NCBI GenBank assembly: GCA_028571685.1
Contig: CM053141.1
Span: 70,727,833 to 70,791,832 of the forward strand
Direction: 5' to 3'
DNA: 64,000 nt
Source: Heterohyrax brucei
Lineage: Eukaryota; Chordata; Mammalia; Hyracoidea; Procaviidae
Shown: piece after piece, positions 12,472 to 24,175 of the stretch
How positions within the stretch are numbered: position 1 is the stretch's first letter
Layout of the letters: each line of letters starts with the position of its first letter
Notes under the pieces: generated by a model
What the model was told of the DNA's origin: nothing
The model's input: only the letters and a program-made list of their open reading frames with translations
The model's database searches: none
Made by a program: the position numbers and the translations under genes

Positions 12472-12836
12472 ACCTATCAATTGGTTGTACTGTGGCGGTC
12501 TGTGTGTTGCTATGATGCTGGTAGCTATGGCACTGATATTTCAAATACCAGCAGAGTCATCCATAGGGGTCGGGTTTCAGTGGAGCTTCCGGACTAAGAC
12601 GCACTAGGAGAAAAGGCCTGGCAGTCTGTTGCTGAAAATTAGCCCTTAAAACCCTAGGAATTGCAACAGAAAATTAATACAGTGCTAGAAGATATATCAT
12701 CTAGGTTGAGCTGCTCTCACAGTGGACTTGAGAATAGTAGTAATTCTGAAGATGATGCAGGAGTAGGCAGTGTTTCATTCTTTTGTATGTGGGTTTGCCA
12801 TGAGTCAATACCAACTTGATGGCAACTGACAACAGT
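12472..12836 (+). mobile_element. Internally deleted RTE/BovB-like element
   Basis: The left part matches the RTE 5' region (TTGCTATGATGCTGGTAGCT, AAATACCAGCAGAGTCATCC). After about 245 bp it jumps to the 3' end (CACAGTGG..., AGGCAGTGTTTCATTCTTTT) and finishes CTTGATGGCAACTGACAACA. The endonuclease and reverse transcriptase are missing. Confidence 0.8.
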
Positions 12837-14419
12837 AAAAACTGAAACATTGGATCTTATTAAGCTCTATCCTGTATATTCACTCCTTTAATCCTAGTAT
12901 CTACCTTTATTAGAATTTACTGAAATTGGTAATCCTGGTAGATGAGAAGAAATGTTGCTTCTTTGAGAACAAATTAAGGAAGAACAAAAGAAAGGCCAAA
13001 TATGTTTCTTTGTAAATATGGTTTGAGTTATTTTGCATTTTTAAATATACTGCATGGTTGCATTGCTACTCTTTATCTTAAAATGGTGAGAGTAACAAGG
13101 CTGGCTTTCTGTGATCGAGGTTGAAAGGACTACTGTACCTAATTATAAACACTGAAAGTTATTTTTTTAATTTAAAACTGCAGGTACTGTTGATAGTGTC
13201 ATTAGCAGTCTGAGATTCTGCTCCATAGCTTCAGTTTATCCAAAGACTTGGATTTCTGGATTCTAGATAAGTGATGATGATGTATTTCTTTTTTTTAAAA
13301 AAAAAAAAAAAATTTAGAAACAGTACTTTGCTATCCCACAGAGTGGAATTGGGCTTAACTGATGCTTGAATACATTCATTACATACTCATTCTCTATGGA
13401 GTTGCCTTAGAGAAATTGTACCTTCTGATTCTTGGTCCCCTCACTAAAGGCTTTTAAGACATTCCACTAATTTTGTCATCCATCCTTTGTGATTAGCACT
13501 TTCACTCTGCCATTGTGTGTTAAAGGTAACCATGCTGGTGAAAATGCTCTAAGAAGTGCATCTGGGTACCTTTGGAGGATTTGAGTCTTGCAGCAAAACA
13601 AGGGTTAGAGGCTGCTGTGTTGGGGCAGTTAAGATCTTTAATGCCCGTTGACATCGTCGTGCTCATGCTACTAACTTTTACATAGTCTCTGTGCACACTC
13701 GATTCAGTTTTTAGTTTCCTTGTCAATTAGTGATCACTGCCTAACAGGCAAGGGTGTCTTCCAGGACTTGGTGTCAGTGCTGTGTGTTGGACTGCTCTTG
13801 TGTGAGTAAACACACAGCACTTTTTAATTTTATTTTTTAAGGCAAGAACAGCAGCTCAATAGAGCAATCAGTGACCTCCAGTCCTCTCTGGTCACAGATT
13901 TGTTGGGTTTTCAAATTACATTTATTTATTTTTTTAAGAAGAATGATTTAGCAGCATTGTTGGTTGTTGAAGTACAGTGATTCTTTTGTAGTGGGGACAA
14001 GAAATTGAAAGTCAGTCACCCATGTGAGAGGGAAGATGAAAGCAGCCATGTTTCTGTGTTGCAGTAGCACCACAGAAGATGAATAAAGGGAGGCTATAAT
14101 TGCATGTGAGTACGAAAGTCACTATTTGAGGAAACAAATGTTTAAGAGTATACAGTGGGGCATAGAAGAAAAATATCTCAATGATGATAGAGTACATTTT
14201 AGGGTGGAAGCTGCTGAGTCATGGATCGTGCCCAGATTCAGCCAGTGACTTATCGTGGTCTTTAGCCTTTCTTTATTTCTAAAGTTTGCAGAATTCTAGA
14301 TAAACTCAGTTCAATTCTAAGAATGTAAGTTATTAGTTGTAATTTGCAAAAGTAAACACCAAGATAATGTGGATACTTCCTTTTGAACAAAAAACATTTT
14401 AAAAATATTAAAATAAAAC
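12837..14419. other. Unique intronic sequence with a T8A16 tract
   Basis: No gene was recognised. T8 followed by A16 lies at about 13289-13312. Confidence 0.45.
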
Positions 14420-14615
14420 AAAACAAAAACCCAAACAAGCTGATTCTGACTCAGGTCTTGTGCATCAGAAGAACTGTGTTCCATAGGATTTTCAGTGGCT
14501 GACTTTTGGAAATAGGTTGCCATGTGTTCTTCCAAGGTACCTTTTGGTGAACTCAAACCTCCAACCCTGTGACTAGAAGACAAGTGTGTTAACTCTGTGT
14601 TTCCCCAGGAGCTCC
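14420..14615 (-). repeat. AfroSINE, long variant
   Basis: Reverse complement with tail 'CAAACAAGCTGATTCTGACTC' shortened and head CTCTGTGTTTCCCCAGGAGC at the right. Diverged. Confidence 0.7.
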
Positions 14616-15067
14616 AAACAACAAAAAAGACCCTGTAATTTTTTCTCTGGATGGCTCAGTGATTTGGGCTAAGAAAGGAAAATTTTAGTGGGCAGCGAGA
14701 AATTTGAGATGATGAAGTGGGTGTGAGCTTTCAGGAAGCTACTGTGCGGGCTTCAGTAGGAAGTCAGGGCAGCAACAGTCTGGTAGCTGAACTCTGAAAG
14801 CTCAGGATGAAACAGTGAAGTCTCCCAACAGTGCCTGTGGCCCGTCTGTCTCGTCGTGATGCTTGCAAAGTGCCAGCTTAGCATTGCTCCTTTTGTTCCC
14901 AGTCTCGTAGTCTCAGCAGTGCTATCGTCACTCAGCCTCTGTGATAACCGTGTCATGTGGCTGGCTCCCCTTGTGCTTTGAAACTGTTGGGAGTAATGCA
15001 TCGGCCACCTCAGCTTCCCTTTGGCCCTGTTGGTAACCTAGAGGGATGAATTACTCTCTGAGCTGTT

Positions 15068-15263
15068 ATTAGGTGGGGTCGAGTTGATTTAGATTTATAG
15101 TGACCCCATGTGACAGAGTATAACTACCCTATGGGGTTTTCTAGTCTGTGGTCTTGACAGGAAGAGTTCACCAGATCTTGCTCTTATAGAGCTACAGGTT
15201 GAGTTTGAACTGCCAACCTTTCAGTTAGAAGCTAAATGCTTAACTGTTATACCACCAATTCTC
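15068..15263 (-). repeat. AfroSINE, long variant
   Basis: Contains GTCGAGTTGATTTAG, GACCCCATGTGACAGAGTA and, at the right, the inverted head GCTTAACTGTTATACCACCA. Confidence 0.78.
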
Positions 15264-15336
15264 TGTAACTGAGTACTTGTGTATAGTTGGTCACCAGAAA
15301 CCATTTGTAGGTATGTAACCATTATCACATACTTAC

Positions 15337-15883
15337 TGACATGGTTTGAACTATGTCCACCCCAAAATGTGTGTAGCTGTTGGGCTGGATCATCTTTCCC
15401 AATATTGTGTGATTTTCTTATGTTATACATTCTAATCTCTGCCTGTGGCTAATAGACAGGATGATTATATTAAAGGGGATTAGGGTGGGACTGCAACACA
15501 TTTGCTAATGGAATTTCCCTGGAGTGTGGCTTGCACCACCTTTTATCCTTTCATGCTATGGGAGATAAAGAGAGAAGGAAGCAAGCAGAGAATTGGGAAC
15601 ATCACACTATCAAAAAAGGAGCACTGGAGTAATCGACGGCACTTGGCGGGGAGTAGAGCGCGTCCTTTAGACCTGAGGTTTCTGTGCTAAGATGCTCCCC
15701 GAACAAAGAGTGATGCAACATGAGTACTTTCCCCCAGAGCTGACAAGGGGTAAGTCTTCTCCCTAGAGTGGACATCCTGAATTCAGACTTGTAGCCTACT
15801 ACCCTGTGTAAGAATAAACTTTCCTTTGTTAAAGCCATCCACTTGTGTTGTTTCTGTTAGAACACTATCAGATGACTAAAACA
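15337..15883 (+). mobile_element. Solo LTR of the same MaLR-like family
   Basis: TGACATGGTTTGAACTATGT to GATGACTAAAACA, with an AATAAA signal at about 15812. Flanks CTTAC and GTTAC agree at 4 of 5 positions, as expected for an old 5-bp duplication. Confidence 0.78.
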
Positions 15884-15952
15884 GTTACTAAGTCTTTTTT
15901 TCTTCCTTTGATGTTTGTTTGTAGCCTAAATACCCCAAATTTTAAACTGTAA

Positions 15953-16508
15953 ATAGGAAGACTGCCAATGAAGTTCACGAACTCATCCTAGAAAAAGTGC
16001 TGCATAATTCATTGCTGAATATCACTATGATCACCAATGAAATACTTGCCTTGGGAACATTATGTACTGATGCCAGTGCTTAGGCCACCCTTCAAAGCAA
16101 TTTTGGAACTCTTTTTCTGGAACGGCCATCAGAGCTGTCATCTTATTACCCTTGATGTCCTATGTCATCAAAATGTCTTCCTTTCAATATTTTCTTTATC
16201 TTCAGGTAAAGAAAAAAGTCATTTGGTGGCCAGATCAACTGAGTAGGGAAGGTATTCCATTACAGTTATTTGCTTACTGGCTCAAAACTCCCTCACTGAC
16301 AACTATATAATTAAATTAGTGAACTCGCTACTGCGCCATTCCAGAAAGAGTTCCAAAATTGCTTTGAAGGGTGGACTAAGTGTTGGCATTGGTGTATAGC
16401 TTCCCAAGGATGGTAATACTTCAAAGGTGACCATAGAGATATTCGACAATGAGGTATGCAGCACTTATGATGATTTAAGTTTGTGGACTTACTTGTCAGA
16501 CCTTGTAT
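15953..16508 (-). mobile_element. Foldback mariner-derived element
   Basis: Both ends carry the mariner 3' region in opposite orientation (about 15953-16125 and 16335-16508). The ends read GAAGACTGCCAATGAAGTTC and, inverted, ATACAAGGTCTGACAAGTAA. The spacer read on the - strand contains a decayed transposase phrase beginning GACTTTTTTCTTTACCTGAA. Its layout matches the copy at 49404-49965. Confidence 0.75.
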
Positions 16509-18092
16509 GTGGCTATGTGGCACTTGAGGTGATAAGGGATTTTTTTACTGGAAGCTTTCCAGTCTAGTCAGGTGCCATTATTACCCTATGATAAAATAGG
16601 TCTTCAAAGATTGTATTTCTTAATATAGGCATTCTGGTAAAATTATTGCTGGCCTGGCATTTTCCTACTTCAGAGGGATGGTTCAGATTTTCGTACTTTG
16701 AAAACATATATCTTGTGTGTGAAAACATACCCTTATGGAGTTCTCATCTCTTGAATCTTGGAATTCAGGATGGAAACAGAGCTCGGAGGTGCACATCCCC
16801 AGAGAAAGGACTTAGGTAGTCTAGGTGGAACTGTGGCACAAATCTGGGTCTAGGCTCAGTGTGCTTATTATTATATGTAACCTTAAAAGGCTTCTGACTT
16901 TCTCCTGTTCTTCTGTTAGTAGAGGTCCCATGGCCAAAACATTAGCAATAACCAGTGAAAGAATAAAACTCATGCAAACAACCCATGCTTCTGCGGTTGT
17001 TGAAACCTGATGAGTCCTTCTATCAGTCTGGCCCACTGATTCTAACATTAATGCTGACTACAGTTTGTTGCCTCTAAATTCCTAGTTGTGACATTAGCAA
17101 ATATTTAATGGATGTTTTGATAAATATATTAGTGTTTTAGAAGTGTGTTTCAAAAGAGCACAGAGCTGATCAAAGTTCCAGTTGTAACAACAAGCTTGAT
17201 TCAGTATTAAAATGTAGCAGCCAGATTGCTAGGCCAGCTCACCTCTCATACAACAAATTAGAAATGGTATTATCCACTAATTTCCACTCTGTGCAGTTGA
17301 ATAATGCAGTTGACAGATGCTAATTTTCTTAAATTGTGGGCAGCAAATGATGCATGAATTCAACAGCAACACACTTTTTAGAGGCTCTTGGTAGTCATCA
17401 GAAAGCAAATTTGTATAAAGTTTGATGTAATCACTAGCAACTATGGCACGATATTAGTGCCTTCTAATGACTGCCTTAAATCCATCTGTTGTCCTCTTTC
17501 CTCTGTTAGCACTAATGGGGATTTAGGCAGGAATACAATATCCCATGTGTTGTTCTAACAGACTCTACAATTTGTAACATTCGAAAGATTCCTTAGGACA
17601 ACACTCATTTAAGAATAATAATATCTAAAATCTGAGTCACCAGAGAATTATAAACATTTTATTGTATAAGTATATCCTAATTTATTATTTCAAGTAGCTC
17701 AACAAGATTTTATTTCTTGCATTCTTTATATATGTTAGATAGCTCCTCATATTTTTTTGTGTTTTTTTTTTCACTTATATTTATTGAGTGTTCATTCTAT
17801 GGTATTTTCTTTTTTAGGTTTTTAAGAATCTTGTAAGTTTACCCCTATGTTAGAGTGGAGAAATCTGAGGCTTGGAAAAATTCATGATACACAGTTTTAG
17901 AATCTGTTTTGGGTGGTCAGAATTAGAATTCAGCGGTCTGTCTTGAGTCACCACTAAAGAAACTGATTTTTACCTTTACTATCAAGGACCTTTATGATCT
18001 TTGAGTTTGAGGAGAGTGTAAGGTGATTGTAATGGTTAAGACTGTGTGTCAGCTTGGCTGGGCCGTGATTCGCAGTGTTTTGGCATTGTGTA
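16509..18092. other. Mostly unique intronic sequence
   Basis: A MIR-like stretch may lie at 17840-17900. At about 18030-18090 there is a diverged repeat phrase (TGTGTCAGCTTGGCTGGGCC) that recalls the start of an afrotherian LTR. No gene was seen. Confidence 0.4.
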
Positions 18093-18198
18093 ATGGTTGC
18101 TTCAGCAGCACATATACTAAAATTGGAACACTACAGAGAAGATTAGCATGACCCCTGCATGAGGATGACACAAATTTGTGAAGCATTCCTTATGTTTT
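18093..18198 (+). pseudogene. U6 snRNA pseudogene
   Basis: It covers the whole U6 RNA: GCTTCAGCAGCACATATACT, AAAATTGGAACACTACAGAG, AAGATTAGCATGACCCCTGC and AGCATTCCTTATGTTTT. Differences include CGG to CAG near the 5' end and loss of two bases in the ACACGCAAATTCG region. No TATA box or proximal element lies upstream, so it is a retrocopy. It is joined without a spacer to the following SINE. Confidence 0.9.
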
Positions 18199-18355
18199 GG
18201 AAACCCTGGTGGCATAGTAGTTAAGTGCTATAGCTGCTGACCAAAAGATCAGTCGTTCAGAACCTCTAGACGCTCCTTGGATACTGTATGAGGCAGTTCT
18301 AGTCTGTCCTGTAGGTTTGCTATGAGCTGGAATTGCCTCGATGACAATGGATTTG
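18199..18355 (+). repeat. AfroSINE joined to the U6 pseudogene
   Basis: The copy begins exactly at the end of U6 with GGAAACCCTGGTGGCATAG and is full length, ending CCTCGATGACAATGGATTTG. Confidence 0.88.
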
Positions 18356-18359
18356 ATTC

Positions 18360-20670
18360 TTTTGAGGTGATTACTGATTTTGTTGCTCTAGAAAACACAA
18401 CCTAATACAGTAAGTATGTGCACTAAGGCCAAGTCAGCTGTGGAACAGTAGAATGCCTTGTTTTAGGTTAGGTTCTGTTGTGATAATGAAAGAATCAAAG
18501 GCAAACCTTTGGTCTTGTTACCAGGATTGGGCTTTTACGTGAAACAGAACAAATGAAATGTATGTGATGGTGTTAAACTGAGTGATTTCACAGAAGGACA
18601 AGATGGCATACAGTGATTTCTGTTTGCTTTCAAGTATCCTGTGAGAGCTAACAAGACTGAAGCATTCCAAGTGTGGCTTAGAAGTTCTTGACACAAGGGC
18701 CATAGCTCTGACTCTTTTCTCCTTGCTCCCTCCACCCAGGTTCTGGATTTGGTTGAGAGTCTAACTTCCAGCTGAAACATGCCCAGTTTCATTGACCCGG
18801 GATCTCTATCCTCAGTTTCCTGAACAGAGTGTCTCCTGGACTTGCCCCTGTGTCCATTCTGTCTTTCCACTGGCAGTCAGGGAGCCTTCCCTGTGAGGCT
18901 TTTCTGTGTGGCTCTGGGGAGACTGCTATGCTTCCTTCTTTCTCCCCTTCCCCAGTCAGCCTCTCCTGGCTCCTTGCTCCCTCACCGTCACCCAGAGCCA
19001 TCCCTGACCCAGGCCTGAGAAACTAACATTTTGAGGCAGGGAGGAAGGTGCTCTGGCTAATGTGCCGAGTTAGAATATGGAACACATCTTTGAGAGGAAT
19101 CATTAAGAGCAATATTATAAAAATATCATTTATAGGAACTAATAGAGAATAATACAGTACAATCTCATCTACCTATCAACCAGCTTTATAAAAGCTTAAT
19201 ATTTTCTGCATTTTTTCTTTAGAATTTTACTTTTAAATTTGTTAAAGCTACAAATCAAACACTGTATTCTTTATTTAAACCTTTAAGTAAGCTAACAGAT
19301 CCTGTTATTCTCTACAGAAACTTTTTTTTAAATTAAAAAATATTACAGATCCAGTGGTCCCCTCTCTCAATCCATTCCTCATTTCCCTGCCCAGAGAGAA
19401 CTACAATCCTGACTATGCTATTTATCATTTTCATGAAGAAATATGATTCTTTATTTCAGTTATTATTTATTTCTTTTGTGATCTGGCCTAAGAATCAAAT
19501 CAACACATTTTATTTTGTTGCTATGGTAGTGGGGTCGGGGGAATGTCTAAGGAGTTAAGAAGTTATTATGATGATGTGTATAGTGATAATATATATTGAT
19601 TGCTTGCTGTGTCCCATGAATGACTTTGTACATTATTTCATTTTATCCTGTCTGCTACCATGTAAAGTATTATCCCCTTTTTAGAGATGAAGCTATTGAG
19701 CCTCACCAGTTAAATAGGGTGCCCAACCACTAGACATGGCTAGTCACAGATGTATGCTTGATTGATTACAAGCCTGTGGTTCTTGTCTTTCCAGAGTATT
19801 TTTTTCTATAAAGTATATATTATTTTCTTATGACTATAGAATCATAACTTTTTCTTTTTTTATCTAAGCATTTGTGATAAATATTTTCCTTTGGTAAATT
19901 TTGGGCTTTAGCCTTGCAGTCTTTGTTTTGCCCACCTAAAGGCTGTGTACCCTTGTAACTTCCCCGACTTTAAAGTAGATGGTAATTTCTACCCTGTAGG
20001 GTTTTTAGAATGTTGCAGTGCCTGATGTATATAAGGCCTCAATGTGTTTTATGTATTATAGTTACAAATGAAATGCGAGAAAATAGTCTTTTCAGTTGTA
20101 TTCTTTCTATATAGACTGATCAAATATTGGTCAAATAGTATAGCTTAACTGCATTTTATTCAACAAATATTTATTGTACTCTCACTAGGTGCCAGGCACT
20201 GTTCTAGGTTTTGGGGCTACAAAAATAAACCTAATTCTTCTCCTCATGGGTACTACAGGGAGACACTTTAATAATTATTTTCTGCTAGGAAGAAAAAGGG
20301 GAATTTTTCCACAAACTGAAATGTTTGGCTTTTAAGTTTTTCCATTATTGTGTTAAATTCTCTAAGAGTTTTCATACCTACTCTTAGTTTTCTTTAAAAC
20401 AAAGCACTGGAGACAGAGCCGCCCTAAGACCAGAGTAGATTCTTCGTATCATGTAAGCCATGACATCATGTAGCACCTGTACCTCCTATCATGCCTCTTT
20501 CCAAGAAGAAAAATAAAAAGTATAAGATACATTGGAAGGAATACAGGAGGGGCTATGGATTCACAGTACTGCAGGTTGGTCTGTTTGTAACAAGCAATGT
20601 CCTTCACTCAGTGAGGGTGATTTTTATGCTAAAGAAATCGCTTATTCATGTAATACTGAAGCTTTTTGCT
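18360..20670. other. Mostly unique intron with old repeat traces
   Basis: A MIR- or L2-like stretch at 20155-20240 (CAACAAATATTTATTGTACT, GTGCCAGGCACTGTTCTAGG) and another at 19595-19760 are the only repeats seen. Short open frames on both strands at 18535-19026 overlap each other and show no protein similarity. Confidence 0.45.
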
Positions 20671-21711
20671 AAGTGCCAATGAGTGAGTTCCAGCATGTAG
20701 TCACCTGATGCACAATGGAATGAAACACACCATGCTGTGCTGTTCTTACAACCACTGTTACGCTCGAGCCTGTTGTTGCAGCCACTGTGTCAGTCCATCT
20801 CACTGAAGGTCTTGCTGTATTTCACTGACCCTGTGCTTTACCAAGTATGATGTCCTTCTCCAGGGACTAATCCCTCTTGTCAGTATTTCCAAAATATGTG
20901 AGATACAGTTTAGCCATCCTTGCTTCCAAGGAGCATTCTGGTTGTACTTCTTGCAAGGCAGATTTGTTTGTTCTTTTGGCATTCTATGGTATATTCAGTA
21001 TTTTTCACCATCATCACAGTTCAAAGGTATCAGTTCTTGGGTCTTCCTATCCATTGCCTGCATAGGAGGAGATTGAAAACACCATGACTTGGGTCAGGCC
21101 CACCTTAGTCTTCAAGAGGACATCTGTGCATTTTAACACTTTAAAGAGATCTCTTGTAGCTGATTTGTCTAATACAATGTGTCTTATGATTTCTTGACTG
21201 CTGCTTCTTCCAAGTAAAATGAAATTCTTGATGATTTCAGTCTTTGCTCCATTTATCATGTTGTCTATTGGCCTAGTTGTGAGAATTTTTGTTTTCTTTA
21301 TATGGAAGCGTAATCCCTACTGAAGGCTGTGAACTTTGATCTTCATCAGCAAGTGCTTTAACTCCTCTTTCCTGCTAGCAAGCAAGGTTGTGTCACCTGT
21401 GTGACACAGATTGCTAATGAGTCTTCTCCCAATCCTGATGCCCTGTTCTTCATACAGTCTGTCTTCTCAGATTATTTGCTCAGCATACAGATCGAATAGG
21501 TAGGGTGAAAAGATACAACCTTGACACACACCTTCCCTGACTTTAAACTGTGCAGTGTCCCCTTGTTCTGTTTGAGCAACTGCCTGTTGATCTATGTACA
21601 GATTCTTCATAAGTAAAATTAAGTGTTCTGGAATTCCTGTTCCTCAATTATTATGCATAATTTGTTATGATCCACACAGTTGAATGCCTTAGCATAATCA
21701 ATAAAACACAG
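20671..21711 (-). mobile_element. RTE/BovB-like LINE, 3' part with reverse transcriptase remnant
   Basis: Read on the - strand it encodes ILSPYLFDLYAEQ-like and DTTLLASRKEELKHLLMKIK-like phrases of the RTE reverse transcriptase. The YADD catalytic box is degraded (HTGD). The left end is the element's 3' terminus (GTGCCAATGAGTGAGTTCC). Several frameshifts make it inactive. Confidence 0.85.
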
Positions 21712-21721
21712 ATCCTGCATG

Positions 21722-21905
21722 AATCTGCCAGTTGGTCATACTCTGGGGGCTTGTGTCTTGCTGTGATGCTGGAGGCTATGCCACCAGTACTCAAATACCA
21801 GCAGGGTCACCCATGGTGGACAGATTTCGGCTGAGATCCAGGCTAAGACAGACTAGGAAGAAGGACCTGGCAGTCTGCTTCTGAAAAAAATTAGCAAGTG
21901 AAACT
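21722..21905 (+). mobile_element. RTE 5' region fragment, inverted relative to its neighbour
   Basis: CAGTTGGTCATACTCTGGGG, TGATGCTGGAGGCTATGCCA and GACAGACTAGGAAGAAGGAC match the 5' regions at 12472 and 37297. It abuts the RTE 3' part in the opposite orientation. Confidence 0.75.
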
Positions 21906-21980
21906 TGATAAATACTTAGCTAACATTCCTACATGCAGGCTATACTTTTCCTGTCTTCCCTCGTTAATGCTCTGCCCGCA

Positions 21981-22197
21981 GGAGCCCCAGTGGTGCAGTA
22001 GTTAAGTGCTTGGCTCGTAACTGACAGGTTCAGTGTTTCCTACCCATCCACTGACTTCTGAGAGTGGGGAGGGGGAAGGGTGATAGTCTACTTCTCCAAA
22101 GATTTATAGCCTTAGAAAGCCTATGGGACAGTTCTATCCTTCTGTAGGGTTCCCAGCATGAGTTGGAATCGACTCAGAGCCAACAGGGTTGGTTTCT
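21981..22197 (+). repeat. AfroSINE with a G-rich insertion
   Basis: Head GGAGCCCCAGTGGTGCAGTA, tail GAGTTGGAATCGACTCAGAG. The middle carries an extra stretch containing GTGGGGAGGGGGAAGGG. Confidence 0.8.
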
Positions 22198-22208
22198 GGT
22201 GTTTTCTT

Positions 22209-22366
22209 TAGGCCTGGTGGTATAGTGGTTAAGTCCTGTGGCTACTAAAGAAAAGGTCGGCAGTTCGTATCCACTAGGTGCTCCTTGGGAACTCTGTAGG
22301 GCAGTCTGTGCTGTCCTATAGGGTCGCTGTGTGTCGGAATTGACTCAGTGGCCATGGGTTTTGTTT
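22209..22366 (+). repeat. AfroSINE
   Basis: CCTGGTGGTATAGTGGTTAA head and TCGGAATTGACTCAGTGGCC tail. It lies 11 bp after another copy on the same strand. Confidence 0.87.
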
Positions 22367-22861
22367 TAGAAGGGCCAGACCTCCCAAAGTGTCTCTTAGC
22401 TCAGTTGTTGGCTCATGTTTCAAAATAAGGCAAGTGTGCGGAAAAAAAAAAGTTTTGGACTTTCAGTGTAACATATTTTGCACAGAAACATGTCTGAATG
22501 TTTCTGAAATGGTAACCATAACACAAGGGGTAATTTATATTCAAATCTTCACTGTCATTATTTATGCTTCAATTGATTGATAGTGTATTTATTTGCTTAG
22601 AAAAGATCATACTCTAGTACATGCGGTGGTGGGGAAGCGTGTGACAAAAATCAGTATGATGTCATTTTTTAAAAGGAAACAAATTACACAAAAAAGGTTT
22701 GGAGAAAAATCACTGAAATGTTGATATTTGTTGTCTGATATGATTATGGTTAATTTTGAGTTTTTTTTTCTTTATATGTAATTGCATTTGTTACTTGTGA
22801 ATGAAAAGATACCAAACCTAAATTTTTAAAAATATATATATGTATTTATTGCTTTCATGGC

Positions 22862-22955
22862 TGAGGAGCTCACATTTACTGAGCACTTATTATATGGTAA
22901 CAACTGTACAGAACGCTTCATTTGTAAAATCCTTTAATCTCATCAATAACTTGAT
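22862..22955 (-). repeat. MIR-type fragment
   Basis: CATTTACTGAGCACTTATTA and AATCCTTTAATCTCATCA are typical of an inverted MIR 3' part. Confidence 0.6.
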
Positions 22956-22957
22956 AT

Positions 22958-23535
22958 GTTGTTGTTAGGTGCCATTTAGTTGGTCCCAACTTAGAGCAGC
23001 ATCATGTAAAACAACAAAACACTGCCTGGTCCCGTGCCATCCTCAAAATTGTTCTTATGCTTGAGTGCATTGTTAGAGCGACTGTGTCGGTCCATCTTGT
23101 TGGGGTCTCCTCTTTTTTGCTGACCCTCTCCTTTACCAGGCATGATGTCTTTTACAGGAACTGATACTTCCTGGTTAACATGCCCAAAGTATGTGAGAGG
23201 AAGTCTTGTCATCCTGACTTCTAAGAAGTATTCTGGCTGTATGTCTTCTAAGATTCGTGCATTCTTGTGGCAGTCTATGGTGTATTCAGTATTGTTTGAA
23301 ACTCTAAGGCCTCAATTCTTCTTAGGCCTTCCTTATTCATCCTCCAGCTTTCTTATGCATATGAGATACTTGAAAATACCTTGGCTTGGGTCAGGCACAC
23401 TGTAGTCTTCAAAGTGACATCTTTGCTTTTTAACACTTTAAAGAGGTCTTTTGTAGCCCATTTGCTCAAAGCACTGACGTTGTTTAAGTTCTTGACTGCT
23501 GCGTCCATGGGTGTTGACTGTGAATCTAAGTGAAT
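22958..23535 (-). mobile_element. RTE/BovB-like 3' end, 5'-truncated
   Basis: Begins with the inverted RTE tail TGTTGTTGTTAGGTGCC and continues AAACACTGCCTGGTCCCGTG, GACTGTGTCGGTCCATCTTG and TTTACCAGGCATGATGTCTT. It parallels 20671-21200, so the two copies align over about 500 bp. Confidence 0.85.
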
Positions 23536-24175
23536 CCTATCCTATGCATTTTGAAAGTTGAAAAACCAAAACCCTGAGAGATTAAATAACTTTTTTCACT
23601 AAGGAAGATGGGGAGTGGGGGGAATCTAGTTTTTCTCTAGAACCTCAGCTTTCCCTGTATAATGAGGGTAATCAGAGCTTGAAAGAACAATGTTGACAAA
23701 ATGAGAAGCCGTTTTTCCTCTGCAGTTAAAATATGAATTTCTGAAAGCACTTAGATTAACGTATTAGCCTCTTCACATGGAAAATTGATAGAAAGTGGCT
23801 GAAGTTTCTGTTCTTTGGTAGAGCTGGTGGTTAGCATGGACAGTAGTGGTATACTAGATAATGTATTGTGACAGTTAATTAACCGATTGGGTATGATTGT
23901 GAAGTACATGCCCAGAAGAGAGAGAGTGAGCTCTCTTACAGGGGACAGATCTGCTGGGGAACAAGGTGGAGAACAGGCATTTCCCTGTGTGGCAGAGCCC
24001 TCAGCAATGTGTGCTGCAGTCTTGAAGGCATCTGGAGAGAAATGAAGTTAGAGTCGGCACATGGGACCCTCTGATGAGATTCTGCACTTGCCTGACATCT
24101 TTGTGCTTTCACTGTATTTTCTGAGAACAAAGTGCCTGCTCATGTTTCATTCATTCAGCAAACATTTATGCTCCT

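Noticed and set aside
18093-18198. Functional U6 gene
   Set aside because: Several substitutions and deletions, no upstream TATA or proximal element, and direct fusion to a SINE.
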